Shown here: positions 7,181 to 15,956 of the stretch, in pieces | How positions within the stretch are numbered: position 1 is the first letter of the stretch | Layout: every line of letters begins with the position of its first letter | Assembly: GCA_017484095.1 (NCBI GenBank) | Contig: JAFUTU010000017.1 | Coordinates: 1 to 64,000 of the forward strand | Source of the DNA: Ruminococcus sp. | GTDB lineage: Bacteria; Bacillota; Clostridia; Oscillospirales; Ruminococcaceae | DNA: 64,000 nt | Direction of reading: 5' to 3' | Notes under the pieces: generated by a model | The model's database searches: none | What the model was told of the DNA's origin: nothing | What the model saw: the letters and a program-made list of their open reading frames with translations, nothing else | Translations under genes and position numbers: made by a program

Positions 7181-9019
7181 CTATTCTACCGTAACGCTCT
7201 TAGCAAGGTTTCTCGGCTTGTCAACGTCAAATCCCTTTGCGACAGACACGTAGTAGCCCATGAGCTGCAGCGGAACTACAGCGAGACTTCCAGCGAACAG
7301 AGGATCGATCTTTGGGATATAGACTGTGAAGTCGGCGGTATCCTCCATTTCGTAATTGCCGTAGGTCGTCAGCCCGAACAGGTGAGCGCCGCGGCTTTTC
7401 ACCTCGACCATATTGCTGACGGTCTTTTCATAAAGCTCCTGCTGGGTAACTACCGAGAATACGATAGTTCCGTCCTCGATAAGAGAGATAGGACCGTGCT
7501 TTAGCTCTCCTGCAGCATAAGCTTCTGAGTGGATATAGCTTATCTCTTTCATTTTAAGACTGCCCTCTAAGCTTATAGCATAGTCTATGCCGCGCCCTAT
7601 AAAGAAAGCGTCCTTAACTCCGATAAGCTTGCTTGCGAACCACTGTATGCGCTCCTTGTCCTCGAGGATCTTTTCTATCTTTTCGGGGATGGTGTTTATC
7701 TCTTCAAGCAGCGCCGCGTATTTTTCGTCGGCTATCTCTCCTCTTGCTCTTGCAAATTCAAGTGCGAGCAGATAAGCTGCGACCAGCTGTGTGCCGTATG
7801 CCTTTGTAGTAGCGACCGATATCTCGGGGCCTGCAAGAGTGTAGAACACGTTGTCTGCCTCTCTTGCGATAGATGAGCCTACCACATTAACTATACCGAG
7901 GGTCTTTACCCCCTTGTCCTTAGCCATTCTCAATGCCGCGAGAGAATCAGCCGTCTCGCCCGACTGAGAGATAACTATAACAAGACTGTCGGTATCAAGA
8001 GTCATTTTTCTGTATCTGAATTCGGAGGCAAGCTCAACTCTCACATCGAGAGAAGTCAGCTCCTCAATCACATACTGTGCAGCCATTCCGACATGATATG
8101 CCGAACCACACGCAACTATATAAACCTTCCTGAGAGCCTTCATATCATCATCGGTAAGGCCGAAATCCTCAAACGATACCTTTCCGTCCGATGTAACTGA
8201 GTTTATAGTGTCTTTTATAACCTTGGGCTGCTCGTGTATCTCTTTGAGCATAAAGTGCTCATAGCCGCCCTTTTCAGCAGCCTCAGCGTCCCAGTCGATA
8301 GTTTTGAGCTCCTTCTGTATCTCGTCACCGTCAAGATTGTAGAAGTTAACTCCGCCCTTTGTCAGCCTTGCAAGCTCCATGTTACCGATATAGTAAACGT
8401 TTCTTGTGTATTTAAGTATTGCAGGCACGTCGGAAGCAAGGTAGGTCTCACCGTCGGCAACACCGATTATCATCGGGCTGTCCTTTCTTGCAACGTATAT
8501 CTCCTCAGGATACTGCTCAAACATTACCGCAAGAGCATATGAACCTCTTATCCTGACAAGCGCATGGTTGAGCGCATCTATAGGTGTGCCAAGATACTTT
8601 TTATAATAGTAGTCGATAAGCTTTATAGCAACCTCGGTATCGGTAGTCGAGTAGAACGTGTAGCCTTTTTTTGTAAGCTTTGCACGCAGCTCCTGATAGT
8701 TCTCTATTATTCCGTTGTGAACGCCGATAACGTTGCCGTCATCAGAATAATGGGGGTGAGCGTTAGTCTCGTTAGGTTCACCGTGAGTAGCCCAGCGTGT
8801 GTGGCCTATTCCGCAGGTGCCCTTAACGGCATTACCGTTGTCAGTCATCTCCTGAAGAACTTTGAGCTTTCCCTTTTCCTTGATGATCTCGGGCTCTCCG
8901 TCTCTGTCTCTTACAGCTATTCCTGCTGAGTCGTATCCTCTGTATTCAAGCCTTGCAAGACCGTCGAGAAGGATCGGTGCTGCTTGCTTACTTCCTGTAA
9001 ACCCTACGATTCCGCACAT
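7181..9019 (-). CDS. glmS: Glutamine-fructose-6-phosphate aminotransferase (isomerizing)
   Basis: A 612-residue, full-length enzyme that makes glucosamine-6-phosphate for peptidoglycan and other amino sugars. The N-terminal glutaminase domain starts MCGIVGF with the nucleophile Cys2; RWATHG and the HNG motif follow. Two SIS domains follow (about residues 290-420 and 460-590), with SQSGETADS and the C-terminal KPRNLAKSVTVE. The leader is only about 50 bases, too short for a glmS ribozyme, so control differs from Bacillus. Confidence 0.97.
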   Translation of the reverse strand: MCGIVGFTGSKQAAPILLDGLARLEYRGYDSAGIAVRDRDGEPEIIKEKGKLKVLQEMTDNGNAVKGTCGIGHTRWATHGEPNETNAHPHYSDDGNVIGVHNGIIENYQELRAKLTKKGYTFYSTTDTEVAIKLIDYYYKKYLGTPIDALNHALVRIRGSYALAVMFEQYPEEIYVARKDSPMIIGVADGETYLASDVPAILKYTRNVYYIGNMELARLTKGGVNFYNLDGDEIQKELKTIDWDAEAAEKGGYEHFMLKEIHEQPKVIKDTINSVTSDGKVSFEDFGLTDDDMKALRKVYIVACGSAYHVGMAAQYVIEELTSLDVRVELASEFRYRKMTLDTDSLVIVISQSGETADSLAALRMAKDKGVKTLGIVNVVGSSIAREADNVFYTLAGPEISVATTKAYGTQLVAAYLLALEFARARGEIADEKYAALLEEINTIPEKIEKILEDKERIQWFASKLIGVKDAFFIGRGIDYAISLEGSLKMKEISYIHSEAYAAGELKHGPISLIEDGTIVFSVVTQQELYEKTVSNMVEVKSRGAHLFGLTTYGNYEMEDTADFTVYIPKIDPLFAGSLAVVPLQLMGYYVSVAKGFDVDKPRNLAKSVTVE

Positions 9020-9075
9020 AATATCTTATCCTTTCGTTAATAGAATAGGTTCGTTTTTTGCCAACAGATATATAT

Positions 9076-9104
9076 ATTATACCTTAACTGCACTGTTTTG
9101 TCAA
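9076..9104 (-). promoter_or_regulatory. Sigma-A promoter of glmS
   Basis: Consensus TTGACA (9099-9104 on the minus strand), a 17-base spacer, and TATAAT (9076-9081). The predicted start is near 9069. Confidence 0.9.
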
Positions 9105-9126
9105 CACAAAAAAGCTTCCTGCGCGA

Positions 9127-9155
9127 TTGACGAAATGCAAAAAATAGTATATAAT
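9127..9155 (+). promoter_or_regulatory. Sigma-A promoter of the cohesin-like gene
   Basis: TTGACG (9127-9132), a 17-base spacer, TATAAT (9150-9155). It is divergent from the glmS promoter, with only 22 bases between the two -35 boxes. Confidence 0.85.
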
Positions 9156-9188
9156 AGACCTGATAACAAAAACAGGAGCGTGATCTCT

Positions 9189-9959
9189 ATGAAAAAAGCA
9201 TTTCTCAGAGCAGGCATGGCGGTGCTTATGCTGACTTGTGTGCTCTTTACTCAGTTTAATGTATATGCAGACGGCTCGGCTTATATTGATGTTCCCGAGG
9301 GCACTCAGACAGGCAGCAGTGTTACGGTCTATTTAAATGTTCAGTGTGACAGCAATATAGGTACGATATCATGCAACTTCAGCTATGATGAGAGCATTTT
9401 GCAGTTTGTTTCCTCAGATTATGCCTCAGGAGGAGGAGGGGAGCTCGTTATCCCGGCTGCCTTTCCTGACAGTCCGTCTTCACAAATGACTCTTGACTTT
9501 AACTTCAATGCAATAGCCGAGGGCGATGCACTTGTATCTGTCAGCGGATATGTTTTTGATGCAGAGGGCACAGTCATAGCCGACCTTTCGGCAGAGAGCT
9601 CAGTCACCGTCGGAGGAACTCTTCCTCCCGAGCCCGATGAGCCCGATGAGCCCGAGGAGACAACAACGACCACCACCGCGGCTGAGTCTTCCGTTCCCGA
9701 AGAATCAAAGCCGATCGAGACTACAGAGACAGTTATCGAGACCGAAGCCCCCGCAGAGACACAGATTACCGAGGACGCCGAGCCTGTACAGGCAGATGTT
9801 GTATCGTCTGCAAAGAGCAGCTCTTCTTCAAAGGCAGAGAACGAGAGAACAGATCTCGCCAAAAAGCTGACAGTACCACTTCTGATAATCCTTGCGGTTC
9901 TTATCCTCGCACTTGTGATAATCACTGTGTGGATAAAAAACAGAATGAAGAAGAAATAA
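9189..9959 (+). CDS. Cohesin-like domain protein with C-terminal membrane anchor
   Basis: A 256-residue surface protein. A signal peptide ends near FNVYADG (residue ~28). Next comes one domain of about 115 residues with the beta-rich pattern of cohesin-like folds (VTVYLNVQCDSNIGTISCNFSYD, then ILQFVSSDYASGG). A Pro/Glu/Thr/Ser linker (PDEPDEPEETTTTTT) is followed by a membrane helix and a basic tail ending KNRMKKK. There is no sortase motif, so it is held by its helix. Cohesins bind dockerins in cellulosomes; no dockerin gene is visible here, so the ligand is unknown. The ATG follows AGGAG by 11 bases. Confidence 0.75.
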   Translation: MKKAFLRAGMAVLMLTCVLFTQFNVYADGSAYIDVPEGTQTGSSVTVYLNVQCDSNIGTISCNFSYDESILQFVSSDYASGGGGELVIPAAFPDSPSSQMTLDFNFNAIAEGDALVSVSGYVFDAEGTVIADLSAESSVTVGGTLPPEPDEPDEPEETTTTTTAAESSVPEESKPIETTETVIETEAPAETQITEDAEPVQADVVSSAKSSSSSKAENERTDLAKKLTVPLLIILAVLILALVIITVWIKNRMKKK

Positions 9960-9972
9960 AGAAATAGCGCAA

Positions 9973-10006
9973 GAAGCCCCGAGGAGCTGGCACTCCTCGG
10001 AGCTTC
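9973..10006 (+). terminator. Terminator of the cohesin-like gene
   Basis: Stem CCGAGGAG/CTCCTCGG (9979-9986 with 9993-10000), extended by GAAGC/GCTTC. The T tail is weak, but it lies directly after the stop codon. Confidence 0.65.
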
Positions 10007-10085
10007 GCTTGTATGTCCTTATGAACATAACATCTCTTCTAGCTGCACACATTATACACCAAACACATCAATTTGTCAAGTACTA

Positions 10086-10121
10086 AAAAACGGAGCCTCC
10101 AAAAATGGAGACTCCGTTTTC
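10086..10121. terminator. Second, bidirectional hairpin with flanking A and T runs
   Basis: CGGAGCCTCC (10091-10100) pairs with GGAGACTCCG (10107-10116). It is flanked by AAAAAA on one side and TTTT on the other, so it can act on either strand between the convergent cohesin-like and PFOR genes. Confidence 0.6.
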
Positions 10122-10127
10122 TGTTTT

Positions 10128-10240
10128 TCAAGGTTCGCGCAGCGTTACTCATTATTAGCTCATAACAAAACCAGCCCCCTACCCTACGGGGAGGGGTGCT
10201 GCCGCACGGGCGGACACGCATCATTCGTAGTTGTATGATA
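10128..10240 (+). repeat. Interspersed repeat A, copy 1
   Basis: AAGGTTCGCGCAGCGTTAC is followed about 26 bases later by a C-run/G-run hairpin (10174-10199) and a GTGCTGCCGCAC module. It lies between two convergent genes. The same parts recur near 14.4, 21.3, 30.1, 50.5 and 59.8 kb. Confidence 0.75.
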
Positions 10241-10323
10241 AAAAATAGTGGCACGGTAGCTATACATAGTACCGTGCCATTACTTTTAGAAATCAGTTGC
10301 TTTTATCGCCGTGCGGCAAGCAC

Positions 10324-13300
10324 TTATTTTTCCTCATTGTTGTAGAGCTTAGCATATCTGAGCAGATAATCATATCTGTCCTTAGCGTTCTGAACAGCCT
10401 TGCCGAAGAGCGCCTCAGCTCTCTCAGGGTTCTGTCTTGCGAGAGCGTTGTAACGAACCTCTCCCATGATGAACTCCTTGTAGTCAGCTGTAGGTGCCTT
10501 GGAATCGAGAATGAACGGGTTCTTGCCCTGCTCCTTGAGACGAGGATCGAACCTGTACAGATGCCAGTAACCTGCCTGAACTGCCTTCTTCTCCTCGGTC
10601 TGAGCGATCTTCATACCGCCCTTGATACCGTGGTTGATACACGGAGCATAGCCGATGATGATCGAAGGTCCGTTGTAGCTCTCAGCCTCAGCGATAGCCT
10701 TGATGCACTGGTTGTAGTCAGCGCCCATTGCAACGTGTGCAACGTATACATAGCCGTAGCTCATTGCAATACCTGCGAGATCCTTCTTCTTAACTTCCTT
10801 ACCTGCTGCCGCAAACTGTGCGATAGCGCCTGTAGGAGTTGACTTGGAGGACTGTCCGCCTGTGTTGGAGTAAACCTCTGTATCGAATACGAAGATGTTT
10901 ACATCCTCGCCGGATGCGAGTACGTGGTCAACGCCCGAGAAGCCGATATCATATGCCCAGCCGTCTCCACCGAAGATCCACATTGACTTCTTTCTCAGAT
11001 AGTCGGAATCCTTCAGTATCTCAGCCGAAGCCTTGGTCTTAGCCTTCTTCAGAGCAGCGATCAGGTTATCTGTAGCTACTGAGTTCTTATCGCCGTCATT
11101 GACAGTCTCGAGGTACTCCTCGCAAGCCTTCTTGAGGGCAGCTGTCTTAGTTGTCTTAGACAGCTCAAGAACCTTAGCAACAACTCTGTTTCTGATAGTG
11201 GACTGAGCCAGGAACATACCGTAGCCGTACTCAGCGTTATCCTCGAACAGTGAGTTAGCCCATGCAGGACCCTTGCCCAGCTTGTTTACTGTGTAAGGAG
11301 TTGAAGGTGCAGAGCCGCCCCAGATAGACGAGCATCCTGTAGCGTTAGCGATGTACATTCTGTCGCCGAACAGCTGTGTTATGAGCTTAGCGTAAGGTGT
11401 CTCACCGCAGCCTGCGCAAGCGCCCGAGAATTCGAGCAGCGGCTGCTTGAACTGTGAACCCTTAACAGTGGTCTGCTTGAACTTCTCAAGCACCTCAGGC
11501 TTCTCAGCGAGAGTCAGACCGTAGTTGAATACCTCCTGCTCAGCAAGCTGAGTCTCGAGAGGCATCATGCTCAGAGCCTTGTTTCCCTTCTTGCCGGGGC
11601 AAACGTTCACGCAGGAACCGCAGCCTGTGCAGTCAAGAGCAGACATAGTCATTACGAAGTTATATCCTGGCATACCTGTCATAGGTACAGCCTTGTCCTT
11701 AGCAAGCTTAGGAGCCTTCTTCAGCTCAGCGTCTGTCATAACAACAGGTCTGATAACTGCGTGCGGGCAAACATAAGAGCAGAAGTTACACTGGATACAG
11801 TTCTCACCGTTCCAAGCGGGAACATCAACAGCGATGCCTCTCTTCTCGAAAGCAGCCGAGCCCTGAGGGAATGTACCGTCAGGCATGGAGCTGAATGTAG
11901 AGACAGGCAGCTGGTCGCCCTGCTGAGCGTTGCAAGGTATCTGGATGCTGTTAACGAAGTTCTCAAGGGTCTTGTCCTTGGTCTTAACTGCGGACATTCC
12001 CATAGGAGTATCCTTAGCCTTCTTCCAAGCAGCCGGAACCTTGACCTCAACTACCTGCTGGCAGCCTGCGTCGATAGCATCGTGGTTCATCTTAACGATA
12101 GCCTCACCCTTCTTGGAGTAAGAAGCGGTAGCAGCATCCTTCATGTACTTGATAGCATCATCTATCGGGATTATATCGGCAAGCTTGAAGAATGCAGACT
12201 GGAGCACAGTGTTGATCCTGTTTCCGAGACCGATCTCCTTACCGATCTTAACACCGTTGATCGTGTAGAACTTGATGTTGTTCTGAGCGATGTATCTCTT
12301 TACCTGTCCGGGGAGGTGCTTCTCAAGAGCCTCCTCGTCCCACTGGCAGTTAAGGAGGAATGTTCCGCCCGGCTTGATATCCTGAACCATATCATACTTG
12401 TCGATATAGGACTCATTGTGGCAGGCAACGAAATCGGCCTGGTTGATAAGGTAAGTAGATTTGATAGGAGTCTTACCGAATCTCAGGTGAGAAACAGTTA
12501 CGCCGCCCGACTTCTTGGAGTCATAGGAGAAATATGCCTGAGCGTAAAGATCGGTGTGGTCACCGATGATCTTGATTGAGTTCTTGTTAGCACCAACGGT
12601 ACCGTCAGCGCCGAGACCCCAGAACTTACAAGCTGTTGTGCCTGCAGGAGCAGAATCGAGCTTGTCCTCGACCTTGAGCGAAAGGTTGGTAACATCGTCC
12701 TCGATACCAACAGTGAACTTAGGCTTGAAGTCTTCCTTCCAGCTTGCGTTCCAGTAGATAGCCTTGATCTGTGCAGGAGTTGTATCCTTTGAACCGAGAC
12801 CGTATCTGCCGCTTGCAACAGGAACATCATGGAACTGAGTTCCCTTGAGAGCTGCAACAACGTCAAGGAACAGAGGCTCGCCCTCAGCACCTGGCTCCTT
12901 GGTCCTGTCAAGAACTGTGATCTGCTCAACAGTAGAAGGAATAGCCTCAACGAGCTTCTCGGCAACGAAAGGCCTGAACAGTCTTACCTTGATAAGACCG
13001 AGCTTTGTGCCCTCTGTAGAGTTCAGGTAGTCGATAGTCTCTACGATAGTATCGCATACAGAGCCCATAGCTACGATAACGTGTGTAGCATCGGGAGCGC
13101 CGTAGTAGTTGAACAGCTTGTAGTCAGTGCCGATCTTAGCGTTGACCTTGTTCATGTACTCTTCAACGATAGCAGGCATTGCATCATAGTAGGGGTTGCA
13201 AGCCTCACGAGCCTGGAAGAATATATCAGGGTTCTGAGCAGTACCTCTGAGTACAGGGTGCTCAGGATTGATAGCTCTCTTTCTGAACTCCTCGATCTTC

Positions 13301-13893
13301 TCGAAGTTCACCATGTCTCTTACATCTTCCATGTCCCATGTCTCGATCTTCTGGATCTCGTGAGAGGTCCTGAAGCCGTCGAAGAAGTGGATGAACGGAA
13401 CTCTGCCCTCGATAGTAGCAAGATGAGCCACTGTACCGAGATCCATTACCTCCTGAACGTTGGAGGAGCAGAGCATCGCAAATCCTGTCTGACGACAGGC
13501 ATAAACGTCCGAGTGATCTCCGAAGATGTTAAGTGCGTGCGAAGCTACGCATCTTGCGGAAACGTGTACAACACAGGGAAGAAGCTCACCTGCGATCTTG
13601 TAAAGGTTAGGGATCATGAGAAGAAGTCCCTGTGAAGCTGTGTAGGTGGTGGTAAGTGCGCCTGCAGCAAGAGAACCGTGAACAGTTCCCGAAGCACCAG
13701 CCTCAGACTGCATCTCAGCGAGCTTTACAGGAGTTCCGAAAAGGTTTTCCTTGCCCTTGGCAGCCCACTGGTCTGTCACCTCTGCCATAACGGACGACGG
13801 TGTGATCGGATAGATAGCAGCGACTTCCGTAAACGGGTACGATGCCCAAGCGGCAGCGTTGTTACCATCCATGGTTTTCATTTTTCTGGCCAT
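10324..13893 (-). CDS. nifJ: Pyruvate:ferredoxin (flavodoxin) oxidoreductase
   Basis: A single-chain PFOR of 1189 residues that converts pyruvate and CoA to acetyl-CoA and CO2 with reduction of ferredoxin, the central step of anaerobic fermentation. The N-terminus has the pyruvate-binding YPITPSS motif. Two [4Fe-4S] ferredoxin motifs follow (CIQCNFCSYVCP and CTGCGSCVNVCPG), then a proximal cluster near SGACAGCGETPY and the thiamine-diphosphate motif GGDGWAYDIGFSG. MARKMK at 13893 is the chosen start, with AAAGGATTGG upstream. The gene is monocistronic and follows a leader with two hairpins. Confidence 0.97.
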   Translation of the reverse strand: MARKMKTMDGNNAAAWASYPFTEVAAIYPITPSSVMAEVTDQWAAKGKENLFGTPVKLAEMQSEAGASGTVHGSLAAGALTTTYTASQGLLLMIPNLYKIAGELLPCVVHVSARCVASHALNIFGDHSDVYACRQTGFAMLCSSNVQEVMDLGTVAHLATIEGRVPFIHFFDGFRTSHEIQKIETWDMEDVRDMVNFEKIEEFRKRAINPEHPVLRGTAQNPDIFFQAREACNPYYDAMPAIVEEYMNKVNAKIGTDYKLFNYYGAPDATHVIVAMGSVCDTIVETIDYLNSTEGTKLGLIKVRLFRPFVAEKLVEAIPSTVEQITVLDRTKEPGAEGEPLFLDVVAALKGTQFHDVPVASGRYGLGSKDTTPAQIKAIYWNASWKEDFKPKFTVGIEDDVTNLSLKVEDKLDSAPAGTTACKFWGLGADGTVGANKNSIKIIGDHTDLYAQAYFSYDSKKSGGVTVSHLRFGKTPIKSTYLINQADFVACHNESYIDKYDMVQDIKPGGTFLLNCQWDEEALEKHLPGQVKRYIAQNNIKFYTINGVKIGKEIGLGNRINTVLQSAFFKLADIIPIDDAIKYMKDAATASYSKKGEAIVKMNHDAIDAGCQQVVEVKVPAAWKKAKDTPMGMSAVKTKDKTLENFVNSIQIPCNAQQGDQLPVSTFSSMPDGTFPQGSAAFEKRGIAVDVPAWNGENCIQCNFCSYVCPHAVIRPVVMTDAELKKAPKLAKDKAVPMTGMPGYNFVMTMSALDCTGCGSCVNVCPGKKGNKALSMMPLETQLAEQEVFNYGLTLAEKPEVLEKFKQTTVKGSQFKQPLLEFSGACAGCGETPYAKLITQLFGDRMYIANATGCSSIWGGSAPSTPYTVNKLGKGPAWANSLFEDNAEYGYGMFLAQSTIRNRVVAKVLELSKTTKTAALKKACEEYLETVNDGDKNSVATDNLIAALKKAKTKASAEILKDSDYLRKKSMWIFGGDGWAYDIGFSGVDHVLASGEDVNIFVFDTEVYSNTGGQSSKSTPTGAIAQFAAAGKEVKKKDLAGIAMSYGYVYVAHVAMGADYNQCIKAIAEAESYNGPSIIIGYAPCINHGIKGGMKIAQTEEKKAVQAGYWHLYRFDPRLKEQGKNPFILDSKAPTADYKEFIMGEVRYNALARQNPERAEALFGKAVQNAKDRYDYLLRYAKLYNNEEK

Positions 13894-13919
13894 GTTTTGA
13901 ACCAATCCTTTCTTGAAAT

Positions 13920-13964
13920 TTTCCGCCCTGCGGAAAGAGACCCTTCGGAGCATTCCCCTCCGAA
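13920..13964 (-). promoter_or_regulatory. Two hairpins in the PFOR leader
   Basis: On the minus strand, TTTCCGC pairs with GCGGAAA (13920-13936) and TTCGGAG with CTCCGAA (13944-13964). Both are perfect 7-bp stems just upstream of the start codon. They could affect mRNA stability or translation; no known riboswitch matches. Confidence 0.5.
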
Positions 13965-14012
13965 AGAGCATATGATAAGCTGCACTGACAGCTTATCCAT
14001 ATTAACTATTAC

Positions 14013-14041
14013 AGTATACCACTTTTTGACCGATTTGTAAA
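14013..14041 (-). promoter_or_regulatory. Sigma-A promoter of PFOR
   Basis: On the minus strand, TTTACA (14036-14041), 17 bases, then TATACT (14013-14018) with an extended TGG. The leader is about 113 bases. Confidence 0.8.
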
Positions 14042-14299
14042 TACCCTTTAAGTGAATTTTTTGTGTAATATAACCGATTTTTTCGCAAACAGCACTCATC
14101 GGGCAAATTGTCGTGCAGGACACTTTCGGCATAGAATAAAGTGTGCGCTCAAAGTGTTCGCGAGACGTTGTCGATATCCACAAAAAGATGACCGCGATTT
14201 TGTGCAAACAAATGTTTTTTGTTTTAATTTGGACACAAACGATAAATTGTTGCATTTTTAATGCAACAAAACCCCCGCTTTTCGTGTATAAGTAGAGGG
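14042..14299. other. Intergenic stretch without a recognised gene
   Basis: Between the PFOR promoter and repeat A copy 2 there is no supported ORF. The only clear structure is a perfect hairpin, TTGTTGCAT/ATGCAACAA (14247-14269), which could terminate transcription or be part of an inserted repeat. No clear promoter for the lysis cassette was found in 14042-14532. Confidence 0.6.
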
Positions 14300-14445
14300 C
14301 AGGGGCGAGCCCCTGCACCACCGCCCCATCCCTCATAAGCAGCGGCAGGCTATCAGACCGTTTGCCCTCCCGCGGAGGGGAGGGGGGTAAACTTGGTTTG
14401 ATGCTGTTGATCAGTAACGCTGCGCGAACCTTGATAAGTTTTAGC
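14300..14445 (-). repeat. Interspersed repeat A, copy 2
   Basis: In reverse orientation, the core GTAACGCTGCGCGAACCTTG lies at about 14411-14430, with the CCCTCCCGCGGAGGGGAGGG hairpin about 30 bases away. A further hairpin, GCAGGGGC-GA-GCCCCTGC, lies near 14299-14317. Confidence 0.7.
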
Positions 14446-14532
14446 AGATGATCTGTCTTGCTGAATGTGAAAAGTAAACTACGGCGGCGACTATCAACTG
14501 CTTACGTGAAAAAGCAATGGGGAGGTGAAAAA

Positions 14533-14787
14533 ATGGATACGGCAATAATTACGGCTCTGATAACAGCGGCAGCGAGCGTGCTCTGTCAGATACTGATCCA
14601 GCGGACAGTCACCAAGGAGTCAAGATCTGCACGCGAAAAACAATACAGCCTTATCCTTTATCGGCTTGAGCAGCTTGAGCGAGCCGTTTCAAAGCAAAGC
14701 GGTATGCTTGAACGGCTGAGCGTTGCGGAGCAGAGGATAACGAATATCGAGCGTTCGGGAGCAAGAGCTCAGCGCTTTGATGCATAA
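14533..14787 (+). CDS. Small membrane protein of a phage-type lysis cassette
   Basis: An 84-residue protein with one N-terminal membrane helix (TAIITALITAAASVLCQIL) and a basic, probably coiled-coil C-terminal half (LYRLEQLERAVSKQSGMLERL). GGAGGTG lies 6 bases before the ATG. It is followed 11 bases later by a holin-like gene and then a GH25 lysozyme gene, the usual order of prophage lysis modules. It may be a holin accessory or anti-holin. No other phage genes are present. Confidence 0.65.
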   Translation: MDTAIITALITAAASVLCQILIQRTVTKESRSAREKQYSLILYRLEQLERAVSKQSGMLERLSVAEQRITNIERSGARAQRFDA

Positions 14788-14798
14788 GGAGTGATAAA

Positions 14799-14990
14799 AT
14801 GAAGGAAAAGCTATACAGGCTGATAGATGTGAAGTCTATCGTAACATTGATGATAACGTTTGTGTTCTGTGTCAGCACTCTTGCAGGCAGGACGGACACC
14901 GATGACTTTATGACTGTTTTCACAGTGATAATCTCATTCTATTTCGGAACACAGGCGGCAAAAAGCAAAGGAGGAGACACCAATGAGTAG
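14799..14990 (+). CDS. Holin-like small membrane protein
   Basis: A 63-residue protein with two membrane helices (IVTLMITFVFCVSTLAG and FMTVFTVIISFYFGTQAA). It ends in a charged tail. The ISFYFGTQ pattern after a DDFMT segment is typical of small holin-like proteins beside lysozymes in Clostridia phages. The ribosome site is AAGGAG, and the gene overlaps the lysozyme gene by 8 bases. The expected role is a membrane pore that lets the lysozyme reach the wall. Confidence 0.75.
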   Translation: MKEKLYRLIDVKSIVTLMITFVFCVSTLAGRTDTDDFMTVFTVIISFYFGTQAAKSKGGDTNE

Positions 14991-15861
14991 AACAATGGGT
15001 ATAGACGTTTCCCACTGGCAGGGCAGCGTTGATTTCAAAAAAGCAAAGGCGGCAGGCGTAAGCTTCGTGATGCTCAACGCAGGCTACGGCCGCTTTGACA
15101 GCCAGAAAGACGAACGCTTTGAACAAAACTATAAGCTTGCAAAAGCAGCAGGCATAGGCGTTGGTGCTTACTGGTACAGCTATGCTCTCAACGAGGAGCA
15201 GGCGCTTGAAGAGGCTAAGACCTTTGTAAAAGCGATAACAGGCAAGCAGTTCGATTACCCCGTAGCCTTTGATATCGAGGACAGAACACAGTCATCACTC
15301 TCTGCAGATAAGATAGGGAAGATAATAACGACCTTCTGCTCATATCTTGAAAAGCAGGGCTATTACGTGTCGCTTTACAGCTATGTTTCGTTCCTTGAAA
15401 ACAAGGTTCCTGCGGCTGTCAGATCAAAGTATGATATCTGGGTCGCAAACTTTGACGTTTCAAAGCCGTCGTATAACGGCGCCTACGGAATGTGGCAGTA
15501 TACGTCCTCGGGCAGCATAAGCGGAGTAACAGGCAAGTGCGACTGTGATTACGCCTATAAGGATTATCCCGCACTGATAAAGAGCCTTGGCAAAAACGGC
15601 TATCCGAAGTCAGCCGAGAAGAAGACTCTTGACACCTCAGGCTTTAAAAAAGGAGATAAGTCTCTGGGCGTTCTTGCAATGAAGGAGCTGCTGAGGCTCG
15701 CCTACGACAAGAAGATAGTGAGCGTAAAGGTGCTTGAGGATAACGGCTTCGGGGAGGGTACACAGTCGGCAGTGAATAAGCTCCTTTCCGACTGGGGCTA
15801 TAAGCCGAACGGCATAGCAGGCGAGGGCTTTATCAAAAAGCTGACAGGTTTTCTGAAATAG
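14983..15861 (+). CDS. GH25 muramidase (lysozyme) with C-terminal binding-like domain
   Basis: A 292-residue protein with a GH25 catalytic domain (residues ~1-195) that cleaves the beta-1,4 bond between MurNAc and GlcNAc. The N-terminal GIDVSHWQGSVDF, the acidic catalytic motif AFDIED and WQYTSSG are present. The last ~75 residues form a separate small domain that may bind peptidoglycan. There is no signal peptide, consistent with holin-dependent release. It is the third gene of a compact three-gene lysis cassette. Confidence 0.92.
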   Translation: MSRTMGIDVSHWQGSVDFKKAKAAGVSFVMLNAGYGRFDSQKDERFEQNYKLAKAAGIGVGAYWYSYALNEEQALEEAKTFVKAITGKQFDYPVAFDIEDRTQSSLSADKIGKIITTFCSYLEKQGYYVSLYSYVSFLENKVPAAVRSKYDIWVANFDVSKPSYNGAYGMWQYTSSGSISGVTGKCDCDYAYKDYPALIKSLGKNGYPKSAEKKTLDTSGFKKGDKSLGVLAMKELLRLAYDKKIVSVKVLEDNGFGEGTQSAVNKLLSDWGYKPNGIAGEGFIKKLTGFLK

Positions 15862-15900
15862 TAACAACTGTCCAAAAATTTTCCCCACAAATGTTTTGCG

Positions 15901-15912
15901 TTGTGCTATAAT
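15901..15912 (+). promoter_or_regulatory. Extended -10 promoter element upstream of the ORF at 15957
   Basis: TTGTGCTATAAT, with TATAAT at 15907-15912 and an extended TG. No good -35 box is seen 17 bases upstream. Confidence 0.55.
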
Positions 15913-15956
15913 CATATCGTAAGATAAGCACTGAGCATATAAGGGGAGGATAAACA

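Noticed and set aside
9020..9190. Possible glmS ribozyme
   Set aside because: The promoter is 57 bases from the start codon, so the leader cannot hold the ribozyme.
11761..13635. Two long plus-strand ORFs (272 and 268 codons)
   Set aside because: Both are antisense to the PFOR gene and arise from its biased codon use.
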